Source: Lachnospiraceae bacterium
GTDB taxonomy: Bacteria > Bacillota > Clostridia > Lachnospirales > Lachnospiraceae
Reading direction: 5' to 3'
Length of the DNA stretch: 64,000 nt
Assembly (NCBI GenBank): GCA_016283275.1
Contig: JAEEMP010000061.1
Location: 1 to 64,000 of the forward strand
The position numbers were made by a program, and so were the translations under genes. Of the stretch, positions 30,631-38,893 are shown one piece after another. The stretch's first letter is position 1. Each line of letters starts with the position of its first letter. The notes beneath the pieces were generated by a model, which was not told the DNA's origin, did not search any database, and worked only from the letters and a program-made list of their open reading frames with translations.

Positions 30631-32109
30631 ATGCAGATAATAAAAATTCACCCACTTGACAATGTGGTAGTGGCACTTACGGATATTGAAAAAGAAACCG
30701 CACTGAACGTCGACGGTGATCGGATTACCGTTAGCGAAGATATAAAGCGCGGACATAAGATATGCATATCTTTCATCAAAGCCGGAGAGCCGGTCGTAAA
30801 ATACGGAAATGAGATCGCGAAGGCCACAAAGGATATAAAACCGGGCGAATGGGTTCATACCCATAATGCAAAGACGGGTCTTAACGAAGGCGGAGAATAT
30901 GTATACGATCATAAGGTATATAAGCTCCCGGAAGTCGCACCCAAAACTTTCAAAGGTTTTAAGCGCGATGACGGCCGCGCGGCCATAAGAAACGAGATCT
31001 GGATAATTCCGATCGTGGGCTGCGTAAACGGTATAGCCAGGCAGATAGTCAAAGAGGCGGAAGAATATGTGCACGGAAGCGTTGACGGCGTATATTATTT
31101 TCCTCATCCGTTCGGCTGCTCACAGCTTGGAGACGATCTTAAAAACACAAAGAAACTTCTTGCCGCGCTTGTAAAGCATCCGAATGCGGCAGCGGTATTG
31201 TGCCTTGAACTCGGCTGCGAAAACCTTACGCATGAGCTTTTTTTGGAAGAACTCGGCGGATACGATCCAAACAGGGTTAAGTTTCTTAAATGCCAGGATG
31301 TCGAGGATGACGTATCGGAAGGTGTTAATATAGTAAAAGATCTTATTGAATACGCTTCAAAATATACGCGGACCGATATCCCCGCAAGTGAGCTCATCGT
31401 CGGCATGAAATGCGGAGGAAGCGACGGATTGAGCGGTATTACCGCAAATCCCTGCGTAGGAAGATTTTCTGACAGGCTCATATCTCTCGGCGGTTCTACG
31501 GTCCTTACGGAAGTTCCCGAGATGTTCGGTGCCGAGAATATCCTTTTTTCAAGATGCGAAAATGAGTCGGTCTTTAAAAAGGCCGTCAATATGGTCAACG
31601 ATTTTAAGGATTACTTTGTTTCCCACGGTCAGGTCGTGTACGAAAATCCGAGTCCCGGCAACAAAGAGGGCGGCATAACGACTCTTGAAGACAAATCCTG
31701 CGGGTGTGTGCAAAAGGGCGGAAGTGCACAGATAGTGGATGTGCTCGGATACGCCGAACCGGTTACAAAGAAGGGGCTTAATGTATTAAGCGGTCCCGGA
31801 AACGATCTTGTGAGCGCGACCGACCTTACTGCGGCGGGAGCGCACCTGATCCTTTTTACGACTGGCCGCGGCACACCGTTCGGAGCACCCGCGCCTACGG
31901 TTAAGATTTCCACAAATACAGCCCTTTATGAAAAAAAGCATTCCTGGATCGATTTTAACGCGGGAACCGTTGCGGAGGGCGAAGACCTTGACGCAGCCGG
32001 TGACAGGCTCCTTGATTTTGTGCTTAAGATCGCAAGCGGTCAGAAAACCAGATCCGAGGAAAAGGACATAAGGGAAATTTCGATATTTAAGGACGGCGTT
32101 GTTTTGTGA
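30631..32109 (+). CDS. uxaA: Altronate dehydratase
   Basis: It dehydrates D-altronate to 2-keto-3-deoxygluconate. The protein has an N-terminal SAF domain (about 1-90) and the long dehydratase domain (WIIPIVGCVNGIA, PFGCSQLGDD, ECGGSD-like MKCGGSDGLSG, CGCVQKGG). I chose the ATG at 30631, which starts MQIIKIHPLDN as other UxaA proteins do and gives 492 residues; an ATG at 30586 would overlap uxaB and add 15 unrelated residues. The ribosome site GGGG is modest. The kdgK and kdgA genes needed next are not in the window. Confidence 0.93.
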   Translation: MQIIKIHPLDNVVVALTDIEKETALNVDGDRITVSEDIKRGHKICISFIKAGEPVVKYGNEIAKATKDIKPGEWVHTHNAKTGLNEGGEYVYDHKVYKLPEVAPKTFKGFKRDDGRAAIRNEIWIIPIVGCVNGIARQIVKEAEEYVHGSVDGVYYFPHPFGCSQLGDDLKNTKKLLAALVKHPNAAAVLCLELGCENLTHELFLEELGGYDPNRVKFLKCQDVEDDVSEGVNIVKDLIEYASKYTRTDIPASELIVGMKCGGSDGLSGITANPCVGRFSDRLISLGGSTVLTEVPEMFGAENILFSRCENESVFKKAVNMVNDFKDYFVSHGQVVYENPSPGNKEGGITTLEDKSCGCVQKGGSAQIVDVLGYAEPVTKKGLNVLSGPGNDLVSATDLTAAGAHLILFTTGRGTPFGAPAPTVKISTNTALYEKKHSWIDFNAGTVAEGEDLDAAGDRLLDFVLKIASGQKTRSEEKDIREISIFKDGVVL

Positions 32110-32125
32110 TACTAAAGGAGATCGT

Positions 32126-33286
32126 ATGGGCAAATCCCGTTTTGGTAAAAGAATAATAAGTATGATAACGATCTTTTCCGCAATGTTTGTCTTTGCCTCA
32201 TGTATGCCGGTCGAGCACACATACGATGTAAGGCATAAGATCGAAGAAGATGCAAAGCTGCTTATAAATGATTTTCTTGATAAGAATTTTAGAGGCGCAA
32301 TAGCATCCGATGTGAAAATGGTCGAGGGTGACCTTGTTAAGATCCCCGACGGTCATTATTGGGGAAATTTTCCGACATATGTCGCTAAAGCGGACTTTGA
32401 GTATAGCGGTGAAAGCTACAGGATATATGCCGATACCGATACGAAAGAGATATATACAGACTATTATTTCGATGAGGTGATGACTTCGATGAGCGGGATC
32501 ATCGAAGAAGCCTTTTTTGATATGGGAATGGACGTTAAAGCGGCCGTAACGGAAATTTCTTTGGATACGAAGATCGAAAACAGCGGGATTGAGACAAAGA
32601 ATTACGGTTTTTGTCCCACGACAGTACGTATTTCGGATGCGATATCCTCGGATATAAAGCCAGAAAATATAAGGGGATTTTTGGATAAAGCGGTCCTTGA
32701 CAAGGAGAACCTCATTTCGGTGACGGTTTCGATCTCAGAGGTCGGAAGAGTGCTTGACGCAAAAGACCGGGATGAGTTAAACGCAATGTTTCCGGGAATA
32801 TCCTCATATAAGATTACGGAATATGCAGCCGATGTTGCGGATATCATAAGATCCGGTGCCAAGCCTCCCAAAACGGCCGGCCTTTTAATGCAAAGCAGAT
32901 GCAACTTTTACACTGACAGCTATTATGCTTATGAATATGATGTTATAAACGAAGATTATGTATATATAAATGTTCCCGTAAAAGAATATACGGAAGACGG
33001 CGTAAACGACTTGGCGATCCCAAGGATCACGGTCTCATACTCTACGGTAACCGTCGATATCGATAATGAATTGATATCTCCGATGTTTGTGTTCTTTAAA
33101 GACTTAAAGGATCCGGATGCCATGGTCAACGTAAGATTTTTGGCTTCCTACGGAAAAGCCGATGACGATGAAGGTGAAATGTATTCTCTTGAGGATTGCG
33201 GAGGCGGATATTATACCTTGCGCGGAGCTAACAATTCCGAAGGCTTTAAGACCTATTCGGGCATCAGGATAGAAGGAATAAGATAA
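32126..33286 (+). CDS. Lipoprotein of unknown function, last gene of the uxa operon
   Basis: The 386-residue protein begins with a basic signal peptide and a lipobox (FVFASCM), so it should be a surface lipoprotein. I chose the ATG at 32126, 7 bases after AAAGGAG. The body is acidic and mixed alpha/beta with no family I recognise. It is 16 bases from uxaA and shares its terminator, so it is transcribed with the uronate genes, but nothing in its sequence links it to sugar binding: it lacks the periplasmic-binding-protein pattern seen in the other lipoproteins of this window. Confidence 0.7.
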   Translation: MGKSRFGKRIISMITIFSAMFVFASCMPVEHTYDVRHKIEEDAKLLINDFLDKNFRGAIASDVKMVEGDLVKIPDGHYWGNFPTYVAKADFEYSGESYRIYADTDTKEIYTDYYFDEVMTSMSGIIEEAFFDMGMDVKAAVTEISLDTKIENSGIETKNYGFCPTTVRISDAISSDIKPENIRGFLDKAVLDKENLISVTVSISEVGRVLDAKDRDELNAMFPGISSYKITEYAADVADIIRSGAKPPKTAGLLMQSRCNFYTDSYYAYEYDVINEDYVYINVPVKEYTEDGVNDLAIPRITVSYSTVTVDIDNELISPMFVFFKDLKDPDAMVNVRFLASYGKADDDEGEMYSLEDCGGGYYTLRGANNSEGFKTYSGIRIEGIR

Positions 33287-33305
33287 TAATGGTTAAATGT
33301 AAAAG

Positions 33306-33341
33306 AACATTCGCTCCCGTTATGGGGATGAATGTTTTTTT
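33306..33341 (+). terminator. Intrinsic terminator of the uxa operon
   Basis: AACATTC (33306-33312) pairs with GAATGTT (33330-33336), with an inner TCCC/GGGGA stem, followed by T residues. Confidence 0.8.
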
Positions 33342-33399
33342 GCATGTTTTATTCCGAAATCATAGGATATCCGGACTCCCGTTTTTTATTTACAAGGTT

Positions 33400-33436
33400 T
33401 TTTGTTACCACTTACCGCATGTTTTGTTACCTCTTA
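33400..33436 (+). promoter_or_regulatory. Direct repeats before the LytTR gene (candidate LytTR box)
   Basis: TTTTGTTACCACTTA (33400-33414) and TTTTGTTACCTCTTA (33422-33436) match at 14 of 15 positions and are 22 bases apart. LytTR proteins typically bind two direct repeats about two helical turns apart upstream of a promoter. They lie upstream of a promoter with a good -10 box and a poor -35 box, as expected for activator-dependent control. Confidence 0.65.
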
Positions 33437-33469
33437 GTTAAAACCTATTTTCTTTTGCATATTTATCGA

Positions 33470-33475
33470 TATAAT
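33470..33475 (+). promoter_or_regulatory. -10 box of the LytTR-LiaF unit
   Basis: TATAAT is perfect, but no recognisable -35 sequence lies 16-18 bases upstream. Transcription probably needs an activator bound at the direct repeats. Confidence 0.6.
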
Positions 33476-33506
33476 CAAATTGTAAGTTAACCAACCGGAG
33501 AAAAAG

Positions 33507-33965
33507 ATGAAGATTAGAGTCGAAGTCGAACCTGATCTTAAAGATACGGAAGTGGTCATAAGGTGCAATGAGGTCAATGAAACCGTGATCCAGCTTCAGA
33601 ATCTTATCAATCAGGCAGAAAAAGAAAAAAAGAGAATAGTCTTTTATAAAGACGACACCGAGTTTTTCATTCCGCTTTCAAACGTGTTGTTCTTCGAAAC
33701 TTCGGGCGAGCAGGTGTGGGCCCACACCGCCGACGACGAATTCCTTGTAAAGTTTAAGCTCTATGAGCTTGAGAACATGCTTCCGGAAATGTTCATGAGG
33801 GTATCGAAGTCCACGATATTGAATACGGCAAAGATTTACAGTATTTTGAGAAACCTGACGGCAGCGAGCAAAATTGAATTTTATCAAAGCAAAAAAACGG
33901 TTTTCGTATCAAGATTTTACTACAAAGAACTAAAAAATAAACTTTCACTGGAGATGGAGAGGTAA
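33507..33965 (+). CDS. LytTR-domain DNA-binding regulator
   Basis: It is a 152-residue stand-alone LytTR regulator: a short N-terminal alpha/beta part (1-50) and a C-terminal LytTR domain (about 55-148, with FFETSGEQVWAHTADDEFLVK and FMRVSKSTILNTAKI). It lacks a receiver domain, as do the small LytTR regulators paired with a membrane inhibitor. CCGGAG precedes the ATG. The membrane protein gene follows 5 bases later. By analogy with known LytTR-membrane inhibitor pairs, the membrane partner may hold it inactive; this is inferred. The repeats at 33400-33436 suggest self-activation. Confidence 0.85.
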   Translation: MKIRVEVEPDLKDTEVVIRCNEVNETVIQLQNLINQAEKEKKRIVFYKDDTEFFIPLSNVLFFETSGEQVWAHTADDEFLVKFKLYELENMLPEMFMRVSKSTILNTAKIYSILRNLTAASKIEFYQSKKTVFVSRFYYKELKNKLSLEMER

Positions 33966-33970
33966 TAATT

Positions 33971-34675
33971 ATGAAAAGAATGAGTAATATTTTTTGGGGA
34001 ATCATCCTTATATTGATCGCAGCGGGATTGATCCTTTACAAGCTGGGCTTCGGCTTCATGAGCTTTATTCCTTCGGTTTCGTTTTGGCAGCTGGTGCTTG
34101 CGATAGCATTTATCTGCATATTCATAAACTCGCTGATCGAACTTAATTTTGGCGGTGTGTTCTTCTCGGCGGCTTTCTTCTGTATAGTATTTGCAAATCA
34201 GCTTCATATTGAGAAACTTGTACCCTGGACGGTGCTTATCGCAGCTTTGATCTTAACGATAGCAATGGAAATGATAATTCCGGGATCGAAAAGATATAAA
34301 CATGTTTCGGCACACGGTTCGATGACATCGGATGAGGTGTCCGGAGAGCGTATATATGAATCGGCACATTTTACCGGAGCTTCCAAATATATCAGATCCG
34401 AGAATTTTAAGAGTGCCAAGCTGGTTTCAAGTTTTGCGGGCATGGAAGTATATTTTGATAAGGTCAAAGTTCCCGAGGGAGAAGCCACGATCGAGCTTTA
34501 TTCAAAGTTTGGCGGAGTTAAGCTTTTTATCCCCGCAAGCTGGAGGATCATAAATGAACTTAATTCCGTTGCCGGTGCGGTAGACGAACAGGGCACATGG
34601 ACAGGTGAGACAGATGTTACCGTAAGACTTGTCGGAGAGAATAAATTCGGCGGCGTTGAAATAGTAAGAGTTTAA
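33971..34675 (+). CDS. LiaF-like membrane protein
   Basis: The 234-residue protein has about four transmembrane helices in its first 100 residues, opening with FWGIILILIAAGLILYKLG, as in LiaI/LiaF-TM domains. The soluble C-terminal half (about 125-234) contains FAGMEVYFDKVKVPEGEATIELYSKFGGVKLFIP-type beta repeats, typical of LiaF C-terminal domains. It is cotranscribed with the LytTR regulator and followed by a bidirectional terminator. LiaF proteins inhibit envelope-stress regulators, so a role in an envelope-sensing pair is likely. Confidence 0.8.
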   Translation: MKRMSNIFWGIILILIAAGLILYKLGFGFMSFIPSVSFWQLVLAIAFICIFINSLIELNFGGVFFSAAFFCIVFANQLHIEKLVPWTVLIAALILTIAMEMIIPGSKRYKHVSAHGSMTSDEVSGERIYESAHFTGASKYIRSENFKSAKLVSSFAGMEVYFDKVKVPEGEATIELYSKFGGVKLFIPASWRIINELNSVAGAVDEQGTWTGETDVTVRLVGENKFGGVEIVRV

Positions 34676-34705
34676 TATGGTAAAGCAATAAAGAGGAAGA
34701 TTATA

Positions 34706-34741
34706 AAAGCCCGAAGCAATTTACATTGCTTCGGGCTTTAA
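34706..34741. terminator. Bidirectional terminator between liaF-like gene and the minus-strand small gene
   Basis: A 15-bp perfect stem, AAAGCCCGAAGCAAT (34706-34720) and its complement (34725-34739), has a TTAC loop. T-rich sequence follows on both strands (TTTAAGTTTT on +, TTTTATAA on -), so it can end both convergent transcripts. Confidence 0.85.
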
Positions 34742-34761
34742 GTTTTCAGACTTTGGTGTGC

Positions 34762-34926
34762 CTAACCTAAAAGCGCGTGTATGTACTTTAAGAAGAAACC
34801 TTTCTGGAACTTCTTCCATGTGTTGTCACAGTTGTAAATGGTCTCGTCCATTGCCCATTTGGGAAGATATTCCGTCTTTCTGGTACCTGAAATGAAAGTT
34901 TCGACATCATAGAAATAGTTTGCCAT
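34762..34926 (-). CDS. Small conserved-looking protein, 54 residues
   Basis: This minus-strand gene encodes 54 residues, MANYFYDVETFISGTRKTEY and onward, ending KYIHALLG. It has an AAAGGAGG ribosome site 7 bases before the ATG, a promoter at 34996-35023 and a terminator at 34706-34741, all on its own strand, so it is a complete small gene. The protein is rich in aromatic residues (three Trp or Phe-Leu clusters), has one Cys and no membrane segment or signal peptide. I do not recognise its family. It is the only minus-strand gene in the window. Confidence 0.7.
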   Translation of the reverse strand: MANYFYDVETFISGTRKTEYLPKWAMDETIYNCDNTWKKFQKGFFLKYIHALLG

Positions 34927-34995
34927 AATGAAACCTCCTTTATATAAAAAATTGCGTTAGGAGAATCCGCGTCTCGCGGACATCTCTATACTTGG

Positions 34996-35023
34996 ATAAT
35001 AACATATTAAATAGTTTTGTAAA
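34996..35023 (-). promoter_or_regulatory. Promoter of the minus-strand small gene
   Basis: On the minus strand TTTACA (35018-35023) and TATTAT (34996-35001) are 16 bases apart. The leader of about 60 bases contains the stem-loop CCGCG-AGA-CGCGG (34967-34979). Confidence 0.65.
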
Positions 35024-35080
35024 GAGGGTAAATTGCAAATTATACGAAAATTAACAAATTCTTTCGCTTTGCAAAAATGA

Positions 35081-35122
35081 CCGCTAATAGCGGATTAATG
35101 TACGTCACGCACGGACATTAAT
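35081..35122. repeat. Two adjacent inverted repeats upstream of the GH115 gene
   Basis: CCGCTAATAGCGG (35081-35093) is followed at once by ATTAATGT (35094-35101) and its complement ACATTAAT (35115-35122). They lie between the divergent promoter of the minus-strand small gene and the GH115 gene. No T-run follows. They may be operators for a regulator of GH115; no promoter could be assigned with confidence. Confidence 0.45.
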
Positions 35123-35223
35123 TTAATAAGTTTTTATGCCAAAACTATGGACTTTTAGGCTGTTTTAAGGGAAAATTTAGGTTAGTGGCAAAACTGTTAG
35201 AGGGTTATAAAAAGGAGAGGACA

Positions 35224-38076
35224 ATGTTTAAGATCACCAAAGATACGGTACTTATAAGACCTGAAAACGACTACCCGGGCGTAAACAGGGTATTTGATAT
35301 TTTTAAAGAAGATCTTATGAAGGTATTTGACAGCGAACCTAAAGAAGTATCGTTAAGCGAAGCAAGCGGATCGACTTATACGACAGCGATCATTGCGGGT
35401 ACTTTCGGAAAAGGAGGCCTTATCGACAAGCTTGCGGAAAAGGAAAGTTTATCGGGAAAAAGAGAAGTATACAGTCTTTTTACCGTTGATGATCCGATCC
35501 CCGGTGTAAAAAAAGCTCTGGTGGCGGCAGGTTCCGATAAAAGAGGTACGATATACGGTCTTTTTGAGATTTCGCGACTTTGCGGGGTTTCTCCTTTTAT
35601 AAACTGGAGCGGTGTGACTCCGGCTGTAAAGGAATATGTTGATATAAAGGCTGAGGATCTTAAGGTATCAAAAGAGCCGTCCGTAAAGTACAGGGGAATT
35701 TTTATCAATGATGAATGGCCCGCATTCGGAAATTGGGCAACAAAACGCTTTGGCGGAGTCAACGCGGCATGTTATGCCGAAGTTTTTGAAATGCTGTTAA
35801 GACTTAAGGGTAACTATTTCTGGCCGGCAATGTGGGCTTCGGTATTTTCGGACGACGGACCCGGCCTTAAGAGCGCGATCCTTGCGGATGAGCTTGGGAT
35901 AGTGATGAGCACTTCACATCATGAGCCCTGCATGCGTGCGGGAGAAGAATACAGCCGCGTAAGAGGACCGGAATCGGTCTACGGAGATGCATGGGATTTT
36001 ATTTCAAACCGTGAAGGTATAATCCGCTTCTGGGAAGACGGACTTAAGCGGAACGGCAGATTTGAAAATGTTATAACAATGGGTATGCGCGGCGAACGTG
36101 ATACAGCGATCATGGGAAACGCTACTTTGGCCGAGAATATAGCGCTTTTGAAGGATATAATAAAGACCCAGAACGATCTGATAAGGAAGCACGTAAATCC
36201 TGATTTAACAAAAGTTCCGAGGCAGATAGTTCTTTTTACGGAGGTAGAAAAGTTCTATTACGGTGACGAAAATACTCCGGGACTAATAGACGATCCGGAA
36301 CTTGACGGCATCACGATAATGTTTTCCGACAATAATCACGGATATATGCGTACACTGCCGACCGAGAGGATGAGAGATCATAAGGGTGGGTACGGTATGT
36401 ACTATCATGTGGATATGCACGGCGGATCCTATTCATATGAATGGATCGGCTCCACTTATCTTCCGAGGATACAGGACCAGATGCTTACCGCATATGATTT
36501 CGGAGTCAAAGAGATATGGGTTGTAAATGTCGGCGATATAATGACTCAGGAACTGGAGATATCCTTCCTCATGGATATGGCATATGATATGGACAAGTTC
36601 GGAAGAAAGAACTTAAATGCCGCGGAAGGCTACGTAAAGGGCTGGATAGAGGAACAATTCGGGTGTTATTTTAATGATTCCGATAAGGGCAGGATCTTTG
36701 ATATCATAATGACCTATACCAAAATACTGGAAAGACGCCGTCATGAGATAATGAACGAGAAGATTTATCATCCCGTTCATTTCGGTGAGACATACGATCT
36801 TATATCCGAGTGCGGAAGGGCAATGACCGAGTGCGACAGGCTCTTAAAGAGCTGCCCTGAAAAAATTAAAACAGGATTTTATGAGCTGGTATATTATCCC
36901 GCATACGGAACGCTCAATCTCATGAAAGCCTGGGCTGCATCAACATTGAACAGATATATGATCGAGCAGAACAGAAACACGGCAAATCTGTGGAACGATG
37001 TGATCGATAAGTGTATTGAAGATGATAAGAGAGTGGTGGATTTCTTCCATACGATCGCGGACGGAAAGTTTTACGGGCAGGGTCTTTCCGAACATTTCGG
37101 ATTCAGATCATGGAACGACAACAACAACCAGCTTCCGCTCAAAGTCTATTGTTATCCGGCAAATAACAGGCGTCTTTTGATCAGCAAAAAGGACGAAACC
37201 TGGTATCTTACCGGAAGGGAATATTTCCAAAGATCGATTACGATAACGGACTTCTTAAGACCGGATAGGGATGAGATCATCCTTGAGTTGTCCTGTGCGA
37301 GCAGGGACGAAGTTTCTTATAAGATACATAACGATGCTGAGTGGCTTTCTTTTTCCAAAACCGAAGGCACCACAAGGTTTACGGATGAGATCAAGGTCAC
37401 GATAGACAGAAATCTGCTTACCCATTCGGAAAAGTGCGTTGTAAGGATAACGGGAGAAGCGGATATATTCGTGGATATAACTTTTATGGCTGTACCTAAA
37501 GATTTCTTTATAAATCTTATAGGAGATCATAACCGTGAAGTTTTTGTGGGTATTGAAGGTTATACAGTGATGGAAGCGGAGCATTATGCTTCAAAGCACG
37601 ATACGGATACGGCGAAATATGAACTTTTAAAACCGTACGGTGTCACAGGCAGCGCAATGAAGCTGTTCCCTAATACCGTAGATGCCGAAACGCTGAACGA
37701 TAAGCCTGCGCTTGAATATAAAGTGTATGTACAGGATGAAGGTGATTTTGATGCGGAATTTGTATTTGCCGCCACAACACCTGTATCTTCAAAACCCGAA
37801 CAATCGTATTCGGTATCGGTCAATGGCGGGGAGCCCGTTAAGGTCAATACGGTATGGGATACAAAGAGGGAATTTCATAACAGTCCGCAATGGAGCCATG
37901 AGACAAAGACAAGTACCAAAAAAAGCGTTACAAAACTTCATTTAAGTGCGGGCATCAACACCATAAGATATTGTCAGCTTTCACCCAATCTTATCCTGGA
38001 GAGGATAGTGGTTGCCGCCGACATAAAAAATGTTCCCGAATCTTATCTTGGTCCTTTGGAAAGTTACAGAGTATAA
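35224..38076 (+). CDS. Glycoside hydrolase family 115, xylan alpha-1,2-glucuronidase
   Basis: It removes glucuronic or 4-O-methylglucuronic acid side chains from xylan or its oligomers. From the ATG at 35224, preceded by AAAAGGAGAGG, it has 950 residues; an in-frame ATG at 35185 adds 13 residues and lacks a ribosome site. GH115 marks include NDEWPAFGNWATKRFGG, KGNYFWPAMWASVF, MSTSHHEPCMRA, GMRGERDTA and FSDNNHGYMRTLP. A beta-rich C-terminal region follows. There is no signal peptide, so it acts inside the cell on imported acidic oligosaccharides. The product feeds the uxa pathway. It seems cotranscribed with the ZIP, regulator and kinase genes. Confidence 0.93.
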   Translation: MFKITKDTVLIRPENDYPGVNRVFDIFKEDLMKVFDSEPKEVSLSEASGSTYTTAIIAGTFGKGGLIDKLAEKESLSGKREVYSLFTVDDPIPGVKKALVAAGSDKRGTIYGLFEISRLCGVSPFINWSGVTPAVKEYVDIKAEDLKVSKEPSVKYRGIFINDEWPAFGNWATKRFGGVNAACYAEVFEMLLRLKGNYFWPAMWASVFSDDGPGLKSAILADELGIVMSTSHHEPCMRAGEEYSRVRGPESVYGDAWDFISNREGIIRFWEDGLKRNGRFENVITMGMRGERDTAIMGNATLAENIALLKDIIKTQNDLIRKHVNPDLTKVPRQIVLFTEVEKFYYGDENTPGLIDDPELDGITIMFSDNNHGYMRTLPTERMRDHKGGYGMYYHVDMHGGSYSYEWIGSTYLPRIQDQMLTAYDFGVKEIWVVNVGDIMTQELEISFLMDMAYDMDKFGRKNLNAAEGYVKGWIEEQFGCYFNDSDKGRIFDIIMTYTKILERRRHEIMNEKIYHPVHFGETYDLISECGRAMTECDRLLKSCPEKIKTGFYELVYYPAYGTLNLMKAWAASTLNRYMIEQNRNTANLWNDVIDKCIEDDKRVVDFFHTIADGKFYGQGLSEHFGFRSWNDNNNQLPLKVYCYPANNRRLLISKKDETWYLTGREYFQRSITITDFLRPDRDEIILELSCASRDEVSYKIHNDAEWLSFSKTEGTTRFTDEIKVTIDRNLLTHSEKCVVRITGEADIFVDITFMAVPKDFFINLIGDHNREVFVGIEGYTVMEAEHYASKHDTDTAKYELLKPYGVTGSAMKLFPNTVDAETLNDKPALEYKVYVQDEGDFDAEFVFAATTPVSSKPEQSYSVSVNGGEPVKVNTVWDTKREFHNSPQWSHETKTSTKKSVTKLHLSAGINTIRYCQLSPNLILERIVVAADIKNVPESYLGPLESYRV

Positions 38077-38108
38077 TAATAAAAAAATAATAAAAAAGGA
38101 GAATGCTT

Positions 38109-38888
38109 ATGGTAGGAATAATTGCAAGAGGCCTGCTCATACCTTTTCTTGGGACTTCGCTCGGAGCATGCTGCGTGTTCTTTATGAAGAAGGAGTTAAA
38201 TCCGAAGCTCCAGCGTGCGCTTATCGGATTCGCGTCCGGAGTCATGGTTGCCGCATCGGTATGGAGTCTTTTGATACCGGCTATGGAGCAGAGCGAACAT
38301 CTCGGTAAGTTTTCTTTTGCACCTGCGGTCATCGGTTTTTGCTTGGGTATGGCATTTTTGCTGATACTTGATAATGTTACACCGCATATGCATTTAAATA
38401 ATGTAGTTGAAGGTCCGAAGGCCAACTTAAGAAAGACCACGATGATGGTGCTTGCGGTCACGCTTCACAATATTCCCGAAGGCATGGCCGTCGGAGTCGT
38501 ATATGCGGGCTGGGCGACCGGTAATGTCAATATTTCCGCTTCGGGAGCGCTTGCGCTTGCACTCGGGATAGCCATACAGAACTTCCCCGAAGGTGCTATC
38601 ATATCAATGCCGCTTCACGGGAACGGCGAATCCAAAGGAAAAGCTGCCTGGTACGGCATCCTTTCGGGAGTCGTGGAACCCATAGCGGGTCTTGTCACAA
38701 TACTGCTTACACGTGTTGTGATCCCGATACTTCCGTATCTTCTCGGGTTTGCGGCGGGCGCAATGTTCTATGTGGTGGTTGAGGAACTCATCCCCGAAAT
38801 GTCAGAGGGTGAACATTCCAATGTTGCCACGATCCTTTTTATGCTTGGTTTTTCATTAATGCTTGCCCTTGATGTGGCACTCGGATAA
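38109..38888 (+). CDS. ZIP-family metal transporter
   Basis: It is a membrane importer of zinc or other divalent metal ions. The 259 residues form about eight helices with the ZIP signature HNIPEGMAVGV in helix 4 and QNFPEGAIISMPL in helix 5, which hold the metal-binding His, Asn and Glu. The ATG at 38109 is better spaced from AAAGGAG than the one at 38103. It lies 32 bases after GH115 and 5 bases before a response regulator, so it appears to be in a sugar-regulated transcript, an unexpected place for a metal importer. Confidence 0.9.
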   Translation: MVGIIARGLLIPFLGTSLGACCVFFMKKELNPKLQRALIGFASGVMVAASVWSLLIPAMEQSEHLGKFSFAPAVIGFCLGMAFLLILDNVTPHMHLNNVVEGPKANLRKTTMMVLAVTLHNIPEGMAVGVVYAGWATGNVNISASGALALALGIAIQNFPEGAIISMPLHGNGESKGKAAWYGILSGVVEPIAGLVTILLTRVVIPILPYLLGFAAGAMFYVVVEELIPEMSEGEHSNVATILFMLGFSLMLALDVALG

Positions 38889-38893
38889 ATATT

